Counted from the first letter of the stretch, positions 23,609 to 36,582 are shown. The stretch: 64,000 nucleotides of DNA from Gymnorhina tibicen (GCA_013399875.1 VXAZ01006775.1:5535288-5599287); one strand, 5' to 3'. A program made the numbers and translations. Notes: a model not told the origin generated them from the sequence alone.

Positions 23609-24287
23609 TCCCCCAGCAACAGAGAGTTAGAAGAGAGAGAAATGCTCACTGGAGGCCTTGCTTGTTTTACTGTGCGAATACGTCTGATGTAGCACCTAAA
23701 TGACCAGGATAGGCTAAAATGAAACCAGTATATAATACAAACGCGTTTCAGGCTAAATCCTGGATATATTAGAAAAATGCTTATTTTTTTATGCCAAACT
23801 TCTTTCAGAACCATGACATAGATTGAAGCATCATGACATACGCCATTTTTTAGGTTCCACTTGCCATCTGTCATGCATATTTTAAAGAAAACAGATGCAG
23901 GTAGAACCTTAAAAGAGATTAGAAGGGCCTTGAAAGAACTATATCACTTAGGTTGAAGTCTACCTGACAGGTTATGATATAGGTGATGGAAGGGATGCAT
24001 CATCCCTTAATTGCAGCTGGAGAATCCAAACTTCCAGAGAACCATAGACATAATCATATTGTCAGTAGTACATCCTTCACAGCCTCAAGAATGAGTGTTT
24101 TTAGAAATAGAAGTAAATATGGCATTCTCCAACTGAGAATTTGTAGTGTAGGACTACTGGTACATAGGTAATCAAAATGCAAAGAAACAAAATGCAAAGC
24201 CTTGGTGAATTTGGGGTAAAATGTTTCTTGAATATCAGTATCTCAACACAAATGTGAAGACCTCTGAAGGTCTTATACCATCATAGA

Positions 24288-24455
24288 TTGCCCAGAGAAG
24301 CTGTGGCTACTCCATCCGTACAAGTGTCCAAGGCCAGGGTGGATGGGACTTTGAGCTTGGTCTAGCAGAAGGTGTCCCTGCCTATGGCAGGGGGGTTGGA
24401 ACCAGATGACCTTTAAGATCCCTTCCAACTCACGCTCTTCTGAGATTCTATGATC
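24288..24455 (+). mobile_element. Short CR1 LINE 3'-end fragment, plus strand
   Basis: The element starts abruptly at TTGCCCAGAGAAGCTGTGG, a typical CR1 position near the end of ORF2. It continues with AAGGCCAGGGTGGATGGGA, TAGCAGAAGGTGTCCCTGCC and GGTTGGAACCAGATGACC, and ends with TGAGATTCTATGATCC. A small deletion removes part of the AGCAACCTGG block after TTTGAGC. It is 5'-truncated and contains only the last ORF2 codons and the 3' untranslated region. Confidence 0.94.
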
Positions 24456-27400
24456 CTTTTCATTTCATGCAAGTATATTAGCTACTGTTTCCTGGACTCA
24501 TTTGTGGTTTGCCCAAAAAAGAATAGTGCTTTGGAAAACAATATTATTTAAAAATCCCTGAGGTCATAGTCACCAGCTGTAAAACATGCACATGAAGAGG
24601 TATGACTCACGAATCAGTACTATGAATAAGAAAGCCATGTACATCGGTATTCTCCCCAGCGCTCAGACAGAGCCAACAAAGCTAAATAATGCAGTGAGCT
24701 TCTTTCACCAGCTACTATAGTTACATACAGATTGTTATCTCAAAGGGAACAACGCGGGGTGGAGAGAAAGCGGGGTGAAATGTTAAATACATACTTTAGT
24801 GTATTGATACAGATAAAAAAAGATGTGACAGGCTTAGTATGCAAGGTCAGAAATGATGTAAAAAAGAACACCCCCAAGGAGATTGCTGAGCCTGACTCTA
24901 GCCAGTCACCTGTTCAGAAATGCTGCTGGGTATTTTGTTTTTAAAATAGCTGAGATAATAAAGAGCATCATGTCCCAAAGATGAATTCTGACACACTGAT
25001 GCTGCATGCAAAGAGAATTTCAAATTCTGAGGCCACAGTTGTATTTTTGATGAGATTAATGATAGCTATGAAAAGATAATAAAAATAAACTAAGAATCTG
25101 ACTGATAAAAGTTTTGTCTGTTTCTATGACATGTTTAGTTCAGTTAGCACTGCTGGCAATCAGCTCTTTTGATGCTGCTGAGATATTTGCAGGCTGAGCT
25201 CAAAAGAAGAAACATCTGCTGATTTGATCAGAGGACATATGGTTAGAAAATTAAGATGTGGAACTGTAAAGTAGTAATAGGAAAGAAAAAAGATTGTGGT
25301 TTTAGTCAGAAATGAAAAGTTTACAAGGTTCTCCAGGAAAAAGGAAAAAATACAATCTTTTTTTTTTTTTGGCAGAGATTGAATCACAAAGCAGATTCTC
25401 TACTAAAAATGTTTCACATATGTAATAGTTTCAGCAATTTTCTCTTCTGTTCCTGCAAGCAAAGCTTGTCTTTTCATGAAAAACTCCCTCAGTGTCCCTC
25501 TTACAGGAAATAGAGTATCTGTAGGATAAAAGCTTCAATGTATGCAATTCTTTACAAAAGGTTATTGAATAACCAGATTATACTGTGGTGTTAAACAAAG
25601 GCAAAAATACAGGGAGACAGTAAATGGAATTTGAGTCTAAGATCAGTCCTTCTATTAACTATTTTCAAAAACATATTTAACTATTTTCATGTTAAAACAC
25701 ATTAGCTATTTTCAGAAAAGGTATGCCTCTCTCTGTGCTTACACACAGAAGCTCCTGAGACGAGTGAATGATGAAAGACTTACTAGAAATCAGCTATTTT
25801 AATCGGGAAAAGAAGAAGTCAGTTATTTAAAATGAAGAGGTTATCATACAATAAATTCTGTTTCAGAAACTCAGAGGAATAGTTGCTTCTTCTGTCCATG
25901 TATGTTAAGCATATTCCTTTGGATTTTCTCTTGATTCACTTTCATGTAACTTTATTCAGAAGCAGATTCATAGTGCAGGTTTAGTATTGTGATTTTTGGA
26001 TACAAATCTTGAATTGGTGGTTTGTGGATATTTTTCACCCTGCCTATGGTAAATATTTTTTTTACAATACCTTTCCCTTCAATATTTATTGTCATGATTT
26101 CAAAAACTGTTGTTCCAAGTTACTAGAAAACTTAGGAGTACATAAAATAAAAGCAAACTCATATTAGTATAAAATTATTTTCAGTTATTATTTGCAAGGT
26201 TTTTAAAGTTTCCTATTCTTCTGAAAACATTGAAAACTTTAAAAACTGTGAACTGGTTTTGCCCATGAAACCATGTTGTATTTAGAAACATGAACTGATC
26301 AGAGGGAGGGAAGAACCAGACTATTCAAGAATGTTCTTTTTATTTTGCTATAAGTAGCGGTTCTTATCTCTGCTAACACTGAGTTTACTAGTACTGAGGA
26401 AGAAATTATTTCCAAAATACTTTTCTTTTAGGTATATTTATGCCATAAATTCAAAGTTATGAGGAGTTTTTAATGTCAACGTAATCTCATAGTTTTTGCA
26501 TAATATCTTTTCCTCAGTGTTTATCAAATTATTTATTTCATTCAGAAAGGGTTCTTGCTTGAATCTCTGATCTTCCCTAAACCACTGGACTCTTCATATT
26601 ATGTGAAGGAAGGATAAATATGACCCAGTAATTATTGTCCTCTTGGTATGTGAACTGAGATGGGTGACACAGAGTTAGGTGATTTTTTTATTCTTCAAAC
26701 TAATAAATTCTTCATAATAAATGAGAGGAACCACTGCAACTTAAACTGATCAGTTTGTTCCCTGCAACATCGCACACAGGCTTGTCACGTCAAGTTAACA
26801 CAAGAGGTGCAAAGAAAGAGAATTGACTGATTGGAGATTTTGACCCTTTTAAAACAAGTTATTGGTTGGTTGGCTATTTTAAGAGCTGTTCATGTCTGCA
26901 CTGATCATGACAGGACACATTTTAAAAATGTAAATGTATGCTTTCTCACCTAATGCTGAATATCAGCAGAATGCAAAACTCAAGGTTCATGATCAAACAC
27001 TGCTTCTGTAAATGAGGAATTTCCACATTAATTTCCCCAGTGTATCTTTAAACTTGCCTGTAAAGTTAAAAGGTACTTCCATATATAATACATTTTTGAT
27101 GTGGCTTTTCACAGCATTTTGAAATGACAAAAGCTGGATAATCTTGGTAAAATGTACTTTGTGGGATGAAGTATTAATATTTGTTCTTCTCCTCTGTTTC
27201 ACACTAGACTAAGTGCCAGTTTTAGATGGCTCTGTCCATTCAGTTGTACCATACGAAACTTTTAAGGAGTAATAATGCAAAGCAGTATGAAATCAGGTGG
27301 CCAATGACATCCTTATCATACTTGCGTGGGTAGGAGTAGGACAAGGTCTATCAAATTGCTTAAATATAACTGAAAATCATAATGGGAATGAAATTGCAGA

Positions 27401-28991
27401 TCTGTTGTATCTGCTCCAGATGTTGTGTTTTGAGGCTTTGTATAGTTTATTATGGGACATCACACTTATGTGATATATCACAGTATGTATGTTATCAACA
27501 TGTAGAGGCTACACCAGGACTGTGGTCTCTCTGCAGTCAAACAGTGCTGACAGTGGGGTGTTTTCCAGACTGAACTGGTATTCAATGCTTTGGTTTCTTT
27601 TTTATTTTTTTTTTAATTATTTTTAAGCTTTCATCCTTACCTGTGTAAAAGAGATATAGTCAATAATACAATTTCAGTAACAGACATATGGGATTACTGG
27701 TAGCTATTCAGACCTATTTAATTTAACAATACAATTCAAAATTTTTTGTATCATAAAATTGATGTTGTTTGCATCTCTTTTGGTCATTTTATGGCTAAAG
27801 ATTAATTTTATTGGAAAAAAGAAGGCAAATTGAATATGACAGGGTTATTTATAGATTGCATTGACATACGGTTTTATCCTCTTTATTGTAGTTGTTTCCT
27901 TTGAACAATTTGAGATTGAAAGGGATCAGCCTATTTATTGAACTTTCTTCCATGACAGCACAGGAACAGATGTCCATCTAATCATTTCTCTCTCAAGCTC
28001 ACCATTTAACAAAGGGCACTGCCATGTGTTGAAGTAGTTATTCAATCTTGATCTCAAGTGCTGAAAGATACATGATGTGTTTTCATTAATAATAACTGGC
28101 AAATTCTCATCATTATTTCTAGCCTGAAACTTTACATGGTTTCAATTTTTACCTTCCAGATCTTGTTATGTCTTATACTTCTCAGATTAAAAAACCCTTT
28201 GTTATAGAAAGTATAACGTCCTCCCATGTAGACTTTTAAAAGCCATGTCCAAGCCACCACTTTTCTTAATAGCTATCAGGTATTTACATGATACACACAC
28301 ATAAAGAAAACTTTGGCATGCTTGTTGAAAAACAATGTCCAAATAAAAGCCTTATTAAAAGAGCAGACAGTTCTACTGTGTTTTGGCTCTACTGGCTGTT
28401 CCTCCTAAAAGACAACAGAAGTCCTTCAAGAGACTGAATCCTATGTTTGGGAGTTGAAAGCTGTATAAAACCAAACTAGAAATAAAATGCAAATTTCTAA
28501 AGCTGGCAATAAGGAGTCACGTGTAGTTAAAGTCACTGTAGAGTGGCTCTGTCACTTGAAATGTTTGCACAGAAATTGAGATTCTGAGAGGACCAGTTGT
28601 ACTTATAGGTATATGACAATATCCCCTTTAATTCTTGTGGTTCAGTAATGAAATGGAATTTATAAGAAGTAATTATGAGCCCAGGAAATGGTAAGAGGAA
28701 AATAGTGGAGAGATAACCATACTGATATCAGTTCTTTTTGAAAAATCAGAGCCAACCACTGTCATCAAAACATCTCAAAATCAGTGAGTTTGTTAAGACA
28801 TAAACCACAGAGTTTAGGTGGGTTTTATTTTGAGGTGGTTTGAAAAAAAAAAGAGAAACAAAATCTCATTGTGCTGTAATAACACTTTATGAGAAACCAT
28901 GAGCCTCCCTACCCTCCAACCAGTGAAATCTTCCATAGAAGTTCATAAATGGGACAGGATACCCTGACACTCTGATGTTGCTGCTAAAAAA
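24456..28991. other. AT-rich non-coding stretch, no CR1
   Basis: I see no named repeat and no gene. Frames of 70 codons (plus 24732-24944), 75 codons (minus 25160-25387) and 69 codons (minus 26993-27202) are unrecognised. T13 at 25358-25370 and T-rich sequence near 27600-27620 are simple tracts. The segment 27770-27960 holds homeodomain-type ATTA cores and a CTTTGAACAATT sequence resembling adjacent TCF and SOX sites. A CACGTG E-box lies near 28518. Confidence 0.5.
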
Positions 28992-28992
28992 N
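28992..28992. other. Ambiguous base (N) in the assembly
   Basis: The only non-ACGT character in the window, inside an A run and 18 bases left of an A22 tract. It marks low-quality or unresolved sequence, not biology. Confidence 0.98.
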
Positions 28993-29009
28993 TGACACTG
29001 TTTTGGTGC

Positions 29010-29031
29010 AAAAAAAAAAAAAAAAAAAAAA
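29010..29031. repeat. Poly(A) tract of 22
   Basis: Twenty-two consecutive A on the plus strand. It could be a simple homopolymer or the tail of a retroposed transcript. The ~100 bases upstream show no recognisable element and I see no flanking target-site duplication, so I leave it as a homopolymer. Confidence 0.9.
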
Positions 29032-32000
29032 TCCTGGCTTGTTTTGAAGGTTACTAGGGGAATTTCAATACCTTTTCATTCCAGAAAATGCAGCATAGCA
29101 ACTTTGTTTTCATTTTTAGTACCTAAGGGAAATATTTGCTTTTAAAATACCTGGTGGAGAAAAACACAGTCCCCACATGACCCCCAGATCTCTTTCTCTT
29201 GATGAGTGTATACAGATGAAAGAGAGTAGGTTAGAAATACAACTGCATACAGACTTTGAATAATAAGACTGTGAAGTTTGAACATTGCATGTGAGCTAGT
29301 GGCATGCTAGTCTTGCACAAGATACAAATATCAAGATCAGTATTCAAAAGTATGCTTCAGATTCGTCCCGTAATGAAACGTTTACCTTAATGTTTTTATT
29401 CATGCACATTACAGCAAATCTGATTCACAACTATTGTACAAAGGGTAAATTTTGCCTTCCCTACTCTACTTATACCAAGGTATTGCTGATTTTGAAGAGA
29501 AGCACTGATACATTGCATGAAGGAGATGTAGACTCAAAAGGATCACTTGGATTTGAGCTGGCAGCTCAGAAAAGCAGCACTGTTTAAGCCAACATTTCAG
29601 TATGAGGTAAACTGAAGTCCCAGGGATGTTAGAAAAGGCTTTCAGTTCTTTAAAGCTTAAATGCCATTCTGGGTAAAGCCATTAAAACAAGTCATCATAT
29701 ATGGCTTTGCATTTAAAGTTCAGCCAAATAATTTGATCTCCTCAGTAAACAAAATGCAGACACTCATCAATTGCAGTTTAGCATCTGAAGTGAAAATATC
29801 TCCAAATTTTAAGTAGACTTGCTTTGGGGCTTTTTTAATGGTGATTGCTGACATCATTTATATATATGTATATACACGCATATATATAGATGTCTTGTGA
29901 ATGTCACAAAATACAGCCTTCAAATGCCTAAGTTGAGGCCAGGTCTAAAAAAGGATATTATTCTGCCTAAAGTTTAGGAAGAATTTAAGGAATATTTTTT
30001 ACCTGGTCTCATCTAAACATCTAGTTCCGGGTATGAAAGTGTGTCTCTATTGTCTTCTGTCTGAATGGGAAGCTAAGATTCTCAGTTTCATTATAGATGT
30101 CTACATAAAAGCAAACAGACTCTGCACCTGCAGTCAGCAGGCACCTCTCTCTGGGCGTTTGTGCTTATCAGTCTTTCTGTAGGTATCCACTGGTTATTTG
30201 GGGTAATGAAGTGAGTGATTACAACTAAGTTTAGCCCACATAGAAACACCAGCTGATGCAGTCTCTTACCAAATGCAGCAGTGAAGCAAAAAGTGAGAAA
30301 GCTTGTGGGTTGTGGATATACCTTTAGGATGTAGTTTCACGAGATGCTTGCATGGCATACAAAGTCAGCTTGGGTTATTTCTGCAGTCCTGTCTTCCTCC
30401 GATGTGGTTTGTCTGAGTCTCTCCTGTGCTGGTACAGCTGTTTGAGGGTTTGTAGTTACTGCCTGAGATGAGCAAATTAGAAGCAGTGAACAGTGAGGGT
30501 TGGACTGGGGTTGTGAACTTCTTACGCTAGCTTTGCTGCCAATGCTATCATCATCTAAAACTGCAGACTGTGTCTCTTCACACAGGCTCAATAAAATTGA
30601 TTGTGAGTTTAAGTGAACTGCTATTACTATAATTAGTATTTGAATCTCATTTATAATTATCCATATGGTTTTCCTTGTGGTTAATTTTCCCCCAAAATGC
30701 TACATTTAATTAACTTAAATATCCTTTAAGTGATTATCTTGGCTTTTTGAAAGCAACAAACACCCACGCTTACGTGTGGATCTCCCAAATTCTTCAAGAC
30801 CATGCCACTATTCTGCTGTCATTGCATGCTCCCTTCTTGACAGCAGATATATGCTCCACAAATGTTAGTAGATAGTAGCTAGAGTATATGAGTAGAGTAT
30901 ATGAAAAGGTAGGGGGTTTTTAATATATGAAAAGGACGTTTCAAGTATTTCTACCCTATACACCCTATTTTTAAATTACTGTGTTTCTTAGGTGGGAACA
31001 TCCACCCAGAGGATAAGCTCCAGAATAAAACTGAAGTAAAAAGACCCATCAAAAATCCTCTTATTTTGGATGACCTATAGGAACTGCTGGTAGGAGTCAG
31101 CAGGAACACATTATTGGTTAGAATAACTAATTTAAAGTTATTCTTGAAGTGTCAGATGCTGACATCACCAGAGAGCAAACCACTGAACCACTGTTTGTAT
31201 TTGGCTCAAGGTAGAGAACTATAATGAAGTGAAAAAAGCTTCTTCTTGTTTATTCTTGAATAATGTCACTTTTATAGATTATTACTTTTTGTAATATTTA
31301 TTTCTGAAACCTAAGTTGTTCTCAGAAATTAATGTTTCCCCCAGTAATAAGGCTTTCTAATCAAAGATTGCTCACAAGATCAATTTGATAACCAGAGATC
31401 ATTCCTGAATCCTTTATAAATGGCTTAATTCCCAGTTAGACAATTTAAAATGTGCCTTTCTCAAAATCATACTCCATTATACACCTCAGAGTGTTTAAGG
31501 AGCTCGTAAGTGTTTACAGAGGAACAAGTAAAGGTCAGTTTTAGTCTGATGAAGAAAGAAGCTGGATGTTCAGTTGATGCATTGTGAGCTCAAAGATGTT
31601 CTGTTTCTTGTCATTAGCCAGTTTGAATATTTTGATAATTTTTCACTGCTTCTTCAAAAAATGCCTGGGTTATTTTAATAATACAGTGAGAAGATCAGGA
31701 ACTCAAGTGGTGTCCATGGAACTAACATGACTATGGAACACTCATGCTCACACAGTGAACAATTCCAAGATTGTACCAAGATCTGAATCTGCAACAGTAT
31801 CTTGTGTTATTTACAAATAATATTAGTAAAAGCACATACAAATATCAAAGAACACAAACCATGATAATCAGAACTTACAGAGCAGAACAATTTGATTCCT
31901 CTGGAACATGAAAACTTTTTTTATTTTATACTTTTTACAGAAAACAGAGGTTATGTTATTGCTACTGTTTTGATAATATGACCTGCAGCAGTAATGTGCA

Positions 32001-32098
32001 CTCTGACAGTCCACGTGGATTTTTTTTTCACAGAGAAGCATCAGTGAGAGGAGTGAGAGAATAAGAAAGTGGTATGACAAAAGGAATGAAAAGTAGGT
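29032..32098. other. AT-rich non-coding stretch, no gene recognised
   Basis: Single-copy DNA with an 84-codon minus-strand frame at 30337-30591 that matches nothing I know. A TA-rich alternating tract at 29858-29889 and a partial tandem duplication of AGAGTATATGA near 30880-30905 are the only simple structures. Confidence 0.55.
29858..29889. repeat. TA-rich alternating tract
   Basis: Alternating TATATA with ATGTA and CACG interruptions over about 30 bases. It is an eroded TA microsatellite. Confidence 0.6.
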
Positions 32099-32132
32099 GA
32101 GAAGGAAGAGGAAGGGAAAGAAAAGAAAGAAA

Positions 32133-32192
<60 letters not shown>

Positions 32193-32205
32193 AGAAAAAG
32201 AAAGA
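32099..32205. repeat. 107-base homopurine tract with (GAAA)14
   Basis: Every base from 32099 to 32205 on the plus strand is A or G. The core 32135-32190 is 14 perfect GAAA units, flanked by GGAA and AAAAG variants. Long polypurine-polypyrimidine runs with imperfect mirror symmetry can form triplex DNA; that property is inferred from composition only. Confidence 0.97.
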
Positions 32206-33497
32206 TCCCTCAGGAAGGGGTACCAGCTGAAGTAAAGAGACTTGTTTTAAAGAGATCTAGTTAGAGTGACAATTGTTGTTATAATATAGACAGTTATAAT
32301 GCAAGTCTTCCTGGGTGCCTTTTCTACTCACAGGCAGACCTATACAGACATCATCAAGATCAACTTGCAAGTTGATTCTTAATTGTAAAATTTTTGTTGA
32401 AACCACACTTACGTGAAAAAAACCCCCTGTTATCTCAGTTCTTGTCGAATGGTTTCTGAGAGGTTTTAGATTGAGGATTGCAGCATTTCATGACTTTCCA
32501 GAAGGAAAGCTGCCTTTGTAACTAGACAATGAACAATTCACACTCTACAAAAGAGAGTTAAAAGTAAAAGAGGTCACCTAAATGCATAGAACCAGGATTG
32601 TTTTGTAGTCTGTGGTTTCTAATATTGCTGTATCTGTGGCTTTATGTTATTGGGTGCTATTAATCTCAGAAGAAACAATTATTTTGTCTGAAGAACGGGA
32701 TTACTTTTGAACTTGAAAGGAAAAAAAGCCAATAGGTTTCTTCTATCCTTTTATATATAGTTGTTGATGTTTTAAGATATGCAACAGTGTACAATTGTGC
32801 AGGTGAAATTAAAGCTAATACTACATGAAATAATAATCCACACTGTTTTCTAAACTGCAAGTGAAATAGAAACAGAAACTACATATAGTATGATGAAAAT
32901 AAGTAACCATTATCAGACCATGGAATTTCTTTTAGTCCAAGACCAGGTCTTTCTATTGTCAAATGTTATCTGCATCGTTTTAATGAAAGTTGATCCTAGT
33001 ATAATACTGTATACTGGCCCTCATGTCCTTGTCTTTCAGATAGCACTTCAGGTGTAGGTAAAATATAGAGGTCTGGTCAAAGATGGACACTTTGGATATG
33101 TTTTGAATGCTTGTTGTGATGTGCTGATTGCTACCTATCCATTGCCTTAAATCTTTTTTATTTAATGGTTGGCTAATTGCAGACAAAGAGTCAGGTATTC
33201 AGGGAGATACAAGTTATTTCCCTCACATTTCAGACTGGATCTGTGTTGAGTTATATAATCTTTTTCTGACTAAATTTACCAGTCTGAAAGGAAAGTGGTA
33301 ATCTGTGTGAGTCTGCTTTAGAGTCTGCGCTTAGGATATCTACAAATACTGTGCCTATGTATATAAATCATATGCTTATAGGTATTTTCTGCTTATAAAC
33401 TTTTCTCAACTGCTGGAATACTACATAATATTAATCTGTCTATGCTGAGAGTGCCGTAGATAAAAGTTCTTGAAGTAATTTTTGTTTCCTGAACCGT
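32206..33497. other. AT-rich non-coding stretch, nothing recognised
   Basis: Minus-strand frames of 64 and 68 codons (32666-32860, 32980-33186) are unrecognised. No repeat or RNA gene is seen. Confidence 0.55.
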
Positions 33498-34078
33498 CAT
33501 TCAGTTTAAAGTCATTACCCCTTGTCCTGCCTCTATGCTCCCTTGTAAAAAATTCCCTCTCCAGCTCTCTTTGCAGCCCCTTTATGTACTGGAAGTTACT
33601 AAAAGATTACCCTGGAGCATTACCTTCTCTAGACTGAACAATTCCAGCTCTCTCAGCCTGTCTCCATAGCAGAGATGCTTCAGCCTTGGAGAATCTTCAA
33701 GAGCTCCTCTAGAATTGCTCCAGAGCAATTAACCCAGAACTGAATGCACTAGTTCATGTGGGTCTCACAAGAGTGGAGCAGAGGGGCAGAATCCACTCCT
33801 TTGCCCTGCTGGCCATGCTGCTTGGGATGCAGCCCAGGAAACTGCTGGTTTTCTAGGTTGCGAGTGCACATTGTTGGGTCATGCTGAATCTCTTGTCCAC
33901 AAACATCCTCAAGTCCTTCTCCCCAGGGCTCCTCTCAACCCATTCTCCACCCAGCCTGTACTTGTGCTTGGGATTGCTCTGACCCAGGTGCAGGAACTTG
34001 TACTTGGCTTTATTGAACTGCAGAAGGTTTCACAGGCCCACCTCTCAAGCCACTCAAGGACCCTCTGGATTCCCATAA
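33498..34078 (-). mobile_element. Internal CR1 LINE fragment (late ORF2), minus strand
   Basis: The longest CR1 piece here. In antisense it runs through CAGTTTAAAGTCATTACCCC, CTAGACTGAACAATTCCAGC, CTCTCAGCCTGTCTCC, GTGGGTCTCACAAGAGTGGA and GACCCAGGTGCAGGAACTTG to ACCCTCTGGATTCCC. On the minus strand this encodes the end of the reverse transcriptase region and the C-terminal thumb, for example EWLERWA from the frame at 33909-34163. The frame shifts directly after that string, in a region that normally reads on through a conserved leucine- and histidine-rich stretch. Unlike typical CR1 copies it lacks about 250 bases of 3' end, so a deletion or recombination removed its tail. The 122-codon plus-strand frame over it (33871-34239) is an antisense shadow. 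Confidence 0.94.
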
Positions 34079-36485
34079 GCAATGTATTAGCTATAATTTG
34101 CAACATTCTTTCCCTAATACTTTGTAATTTTCTGCTGGGACATGATTCATTTGATGGAGACATATGTGAGCATTGCTATTGCAAAGACTTCCAGAAACAC
34201 TTCTCCACTACTGTTTATAATAAAAGACATTTCCCCTGAAACATGAAAGGAGAGATTTGGAAGCAATTGGTCTTTTCATATGCTGTGGCACCATGGGCTA
34301 GGCAATGTTTGAAGCACAATTTCCATGCAATTTTTAAGTTTTCCTTTCTAGCTGTTTCAGAAATATGTTTTCTTTTTATGTCTATTTTTTTTAGAAGGTC
34401 ATTTTAATCTTTGAAGTCAAGGAGCCTCAACCAATTATTGTCTACCCTTTACTTTCTGCCCTATAGCCTGGTACCTCCTAGCTGACTTTAAATATTTCCT
34501 TATAACAATTCACTGCTCCTGAATGATATATATACTTTCAATTGCTGTCCTGATGCATATGAAAAACCGGTCTTTGCTCTGGTCTGACAAGCTCAGCACC
34601 ACTTTTTTATTTTTTTCACTGAGATATGAATAAAAATCGCTGGTGTATATTATAAAATGTATGAGGTGAAACAACTGATAAGATAGGAGTATAGCTTCCA
34701 TAAATTCCAGTGCTCATCTAGTTGTGTATGGATTTCAGAATTACTTTAAATGTATCAGCCAATGGCCTTGGAAAAAAAAGTGGAATTGCCCTAGAAACAT
34801 GATATTTCTTTATTGTCTTAATTATAATCAATTGTCTACTAAACACAGTGCATGTCTACTTAGGCACACAAAAGACTGAGTATTAAGAGTGTATTAATTT
34901 GAGATATGACACTGAGACACAATAGTAGCAGCAATTTAGAAGTGAATATTTCTGGGACAAATTCAATCAAGAAATACATTCCATTTCTGTGATATACAAG
35001 ACTGTACAGTGTCTGATATACTGCAACTTCTTTCTTGGTGAATCCAGAGAGCTCAAGTAAATACACGTGAAGAATCTTTCATACCTTAAAAATCCTACAG
35101 TCAGTGAAAGAACTTGAACTTCATATAGAAAAAAAAAATAAAGTGAGAAAGAGGAGAGTCTCTTCGACTTTCAAGTATCACTGAGATATGGAGGAAACAA
35201 TACTCACTCAATCCTTTACAAGGACCTTTACAGCACTGACAAAACTGTCATCTAGTCAAGCCTGTTTCTGGTGTAATCACTCTGGTTCAGAGGTGTGCCT
35301 ATCAACTACTGGTCTCGCAAAAAGATATTGATGACCATCTAGAGGTCTTACACAGAGCTGCTCTTGATGCTAAAGTGAAACTGTACAGAACTAGATTTGT
35401 GCAAGCCATGCAACCACAAGTACAATACATTTCCATCTGCTTCAATGGATTTTTGGATCAGGAACATAAAATAACTGCCAACACAGCTTATTGCTTTGCA
35501 TTTCAGAGCTATTACTTATTGACTGGGGTAGCTCAAAGAGTGAAATGGGGCTGCATTGTGCACTGCAGTACAAATTTCCAATTTTTATATTTTTTTTCAA
35601 AGAAAATTGATACAGAAAGTGTATCATTAACATCTGAAAGCACTGCACTATAAAAAATGCTTTCAAAGGACGTATTGGCATTTAACCTCCCAGTTTCATC
35701 AAATCTTAACTCTGTACACAAGAAAAGTTAATTACATGGTGCTTTAAGTCTTCATAAAAGGTCAATTTGCTAGTACTATACTATGTAGCAGCAGAGGTTG
35801 GAAAGGTAGCATTTTGAATAGGAACATGCTTTTAATAGTTGATTGGGGCAAATCATAAGAGGTTCATAGTGCATGCTTGGTAATGAGATTCAATTATTTC
35901 CAATGAGAAGTTTAAGCCCCCTTAGAGGCACGACTTTTGCTTACTGTAAGCAAAACTAATCTTTGCAAGTATAAAAATGACACTCACCTTTTTATTGTGT
36001 TGGCTTAGAAAAAGGTCAGATCTAATAAAGATCACTCTTCTTGACAAATAACACTTAATATTTCTTTACCTTCAGCTTATATTATGTTGTAAAATCAGAT
36101 TACTTATGCGATAGCCTAATGGTACTTGACCAATAAAAAATGGGTCCAGTACAACTACAGAATGTATACAGAAGAGTCTTAATTAAAATATTATTTTAAG
36201 TAACACTTATGGATGCTGGATTTATGTCTCCTGATACAGCAAATCCCGCAAATTTACTAATACATGAAAAATGGGGGGGAAAGTTTTCCTCAGGGCTGTG
36301 AAATCATACAATAAAGGTAATAGGAAAAATGTATTTCTAGTGGAGTATATTCCCTGCAACAGCAGACCATCATAAGAAATATGCCTACCTGAATTCAACT
36401 GGCAGAATTAGGAGAGAAAAGAACAAGCAAATAACTACCACAAAATCCCACAAAGACTCCTTTGTTATAGAGAGAGGGAAGGATG
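34079..36485. other. AT-rich non-coding stretch, no gene recognised
   Basis: A 92-codon plus frame (35375-35653) overlaps two minus frames of 79 and 62 codons; none is recognised. No repeat family is visible. Confidence 0.55.
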
Positions 36486-36582
36486 AGTTAGTGGCTTATG
36501 ATTTGGGGTACTTGTGTTTAATTCTCCACTCTGCCATCATCTTGCGTTGTAAAGCTAAGTCACTTTAACTTGGAGTCCCAGA
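36486..36582 (+). mobile_element. Ancient MIR-like tRNA-derived SINE remnant
   Basis: The order of blocks matches the MIR consensus as I know it. TAGTGGCTTATGATTTGGGG is the tRNA-like part. TGTTTAATTCTCCACTCTGC corresponds to the GTTCGAATCCCGGCTCTGCC box B region. AAGTCACTTTAACTTGGAGT and CCCAG correspond to the AAGTTACTTAACCTCTCTGTGCCTCAG block. The box-B-like part is clearer than in the copy at 14.67 kb. It is highly diverged and inert. A profile search would settle it. Confidence 0.55.

Larger units (their letters stand above)
20713..24287. other. Non-coding stretch; one candidate exon-like segment
   Basis: I recognise no gene. A GC-richer patch at 21480-21650 contains a minus-strand segment (21479-21566) flanked by an AG acceptor and a perfect CAG|GTAAGT donor, with one open phase. 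This is noted as a finding, not a call. The segment 22650-22990 has E-box and homeodomain-type motifs. A degenerate CA tract (21311-21348) and an A-rich purine tract (23571-23608) are listed separately. Frames of 101 codons (minus 23569-23874) and 93 codons (minus 23159-23440) are unrecognised; the first is partly a translated poly-purine tract. Confidence 0.5.

Noticed and set aside
24732..24944. 70-codon plus-strand frame resembling a LINE linker (MLNTYF)
   Set aside because: The similarity is limited to a few residues and surrounding sequence has no other LINE landmark.
29010..29031. A22 tract as the tail of a processed retrocopy
   Set aside because: No coding or repeat similarity upstream and no target-site duplication visible.
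33871..34239. 122-codon plus-strand frame
   Set aside because: It lies antisense to a CR1 ORF2 fragment and is a shadow of that element.
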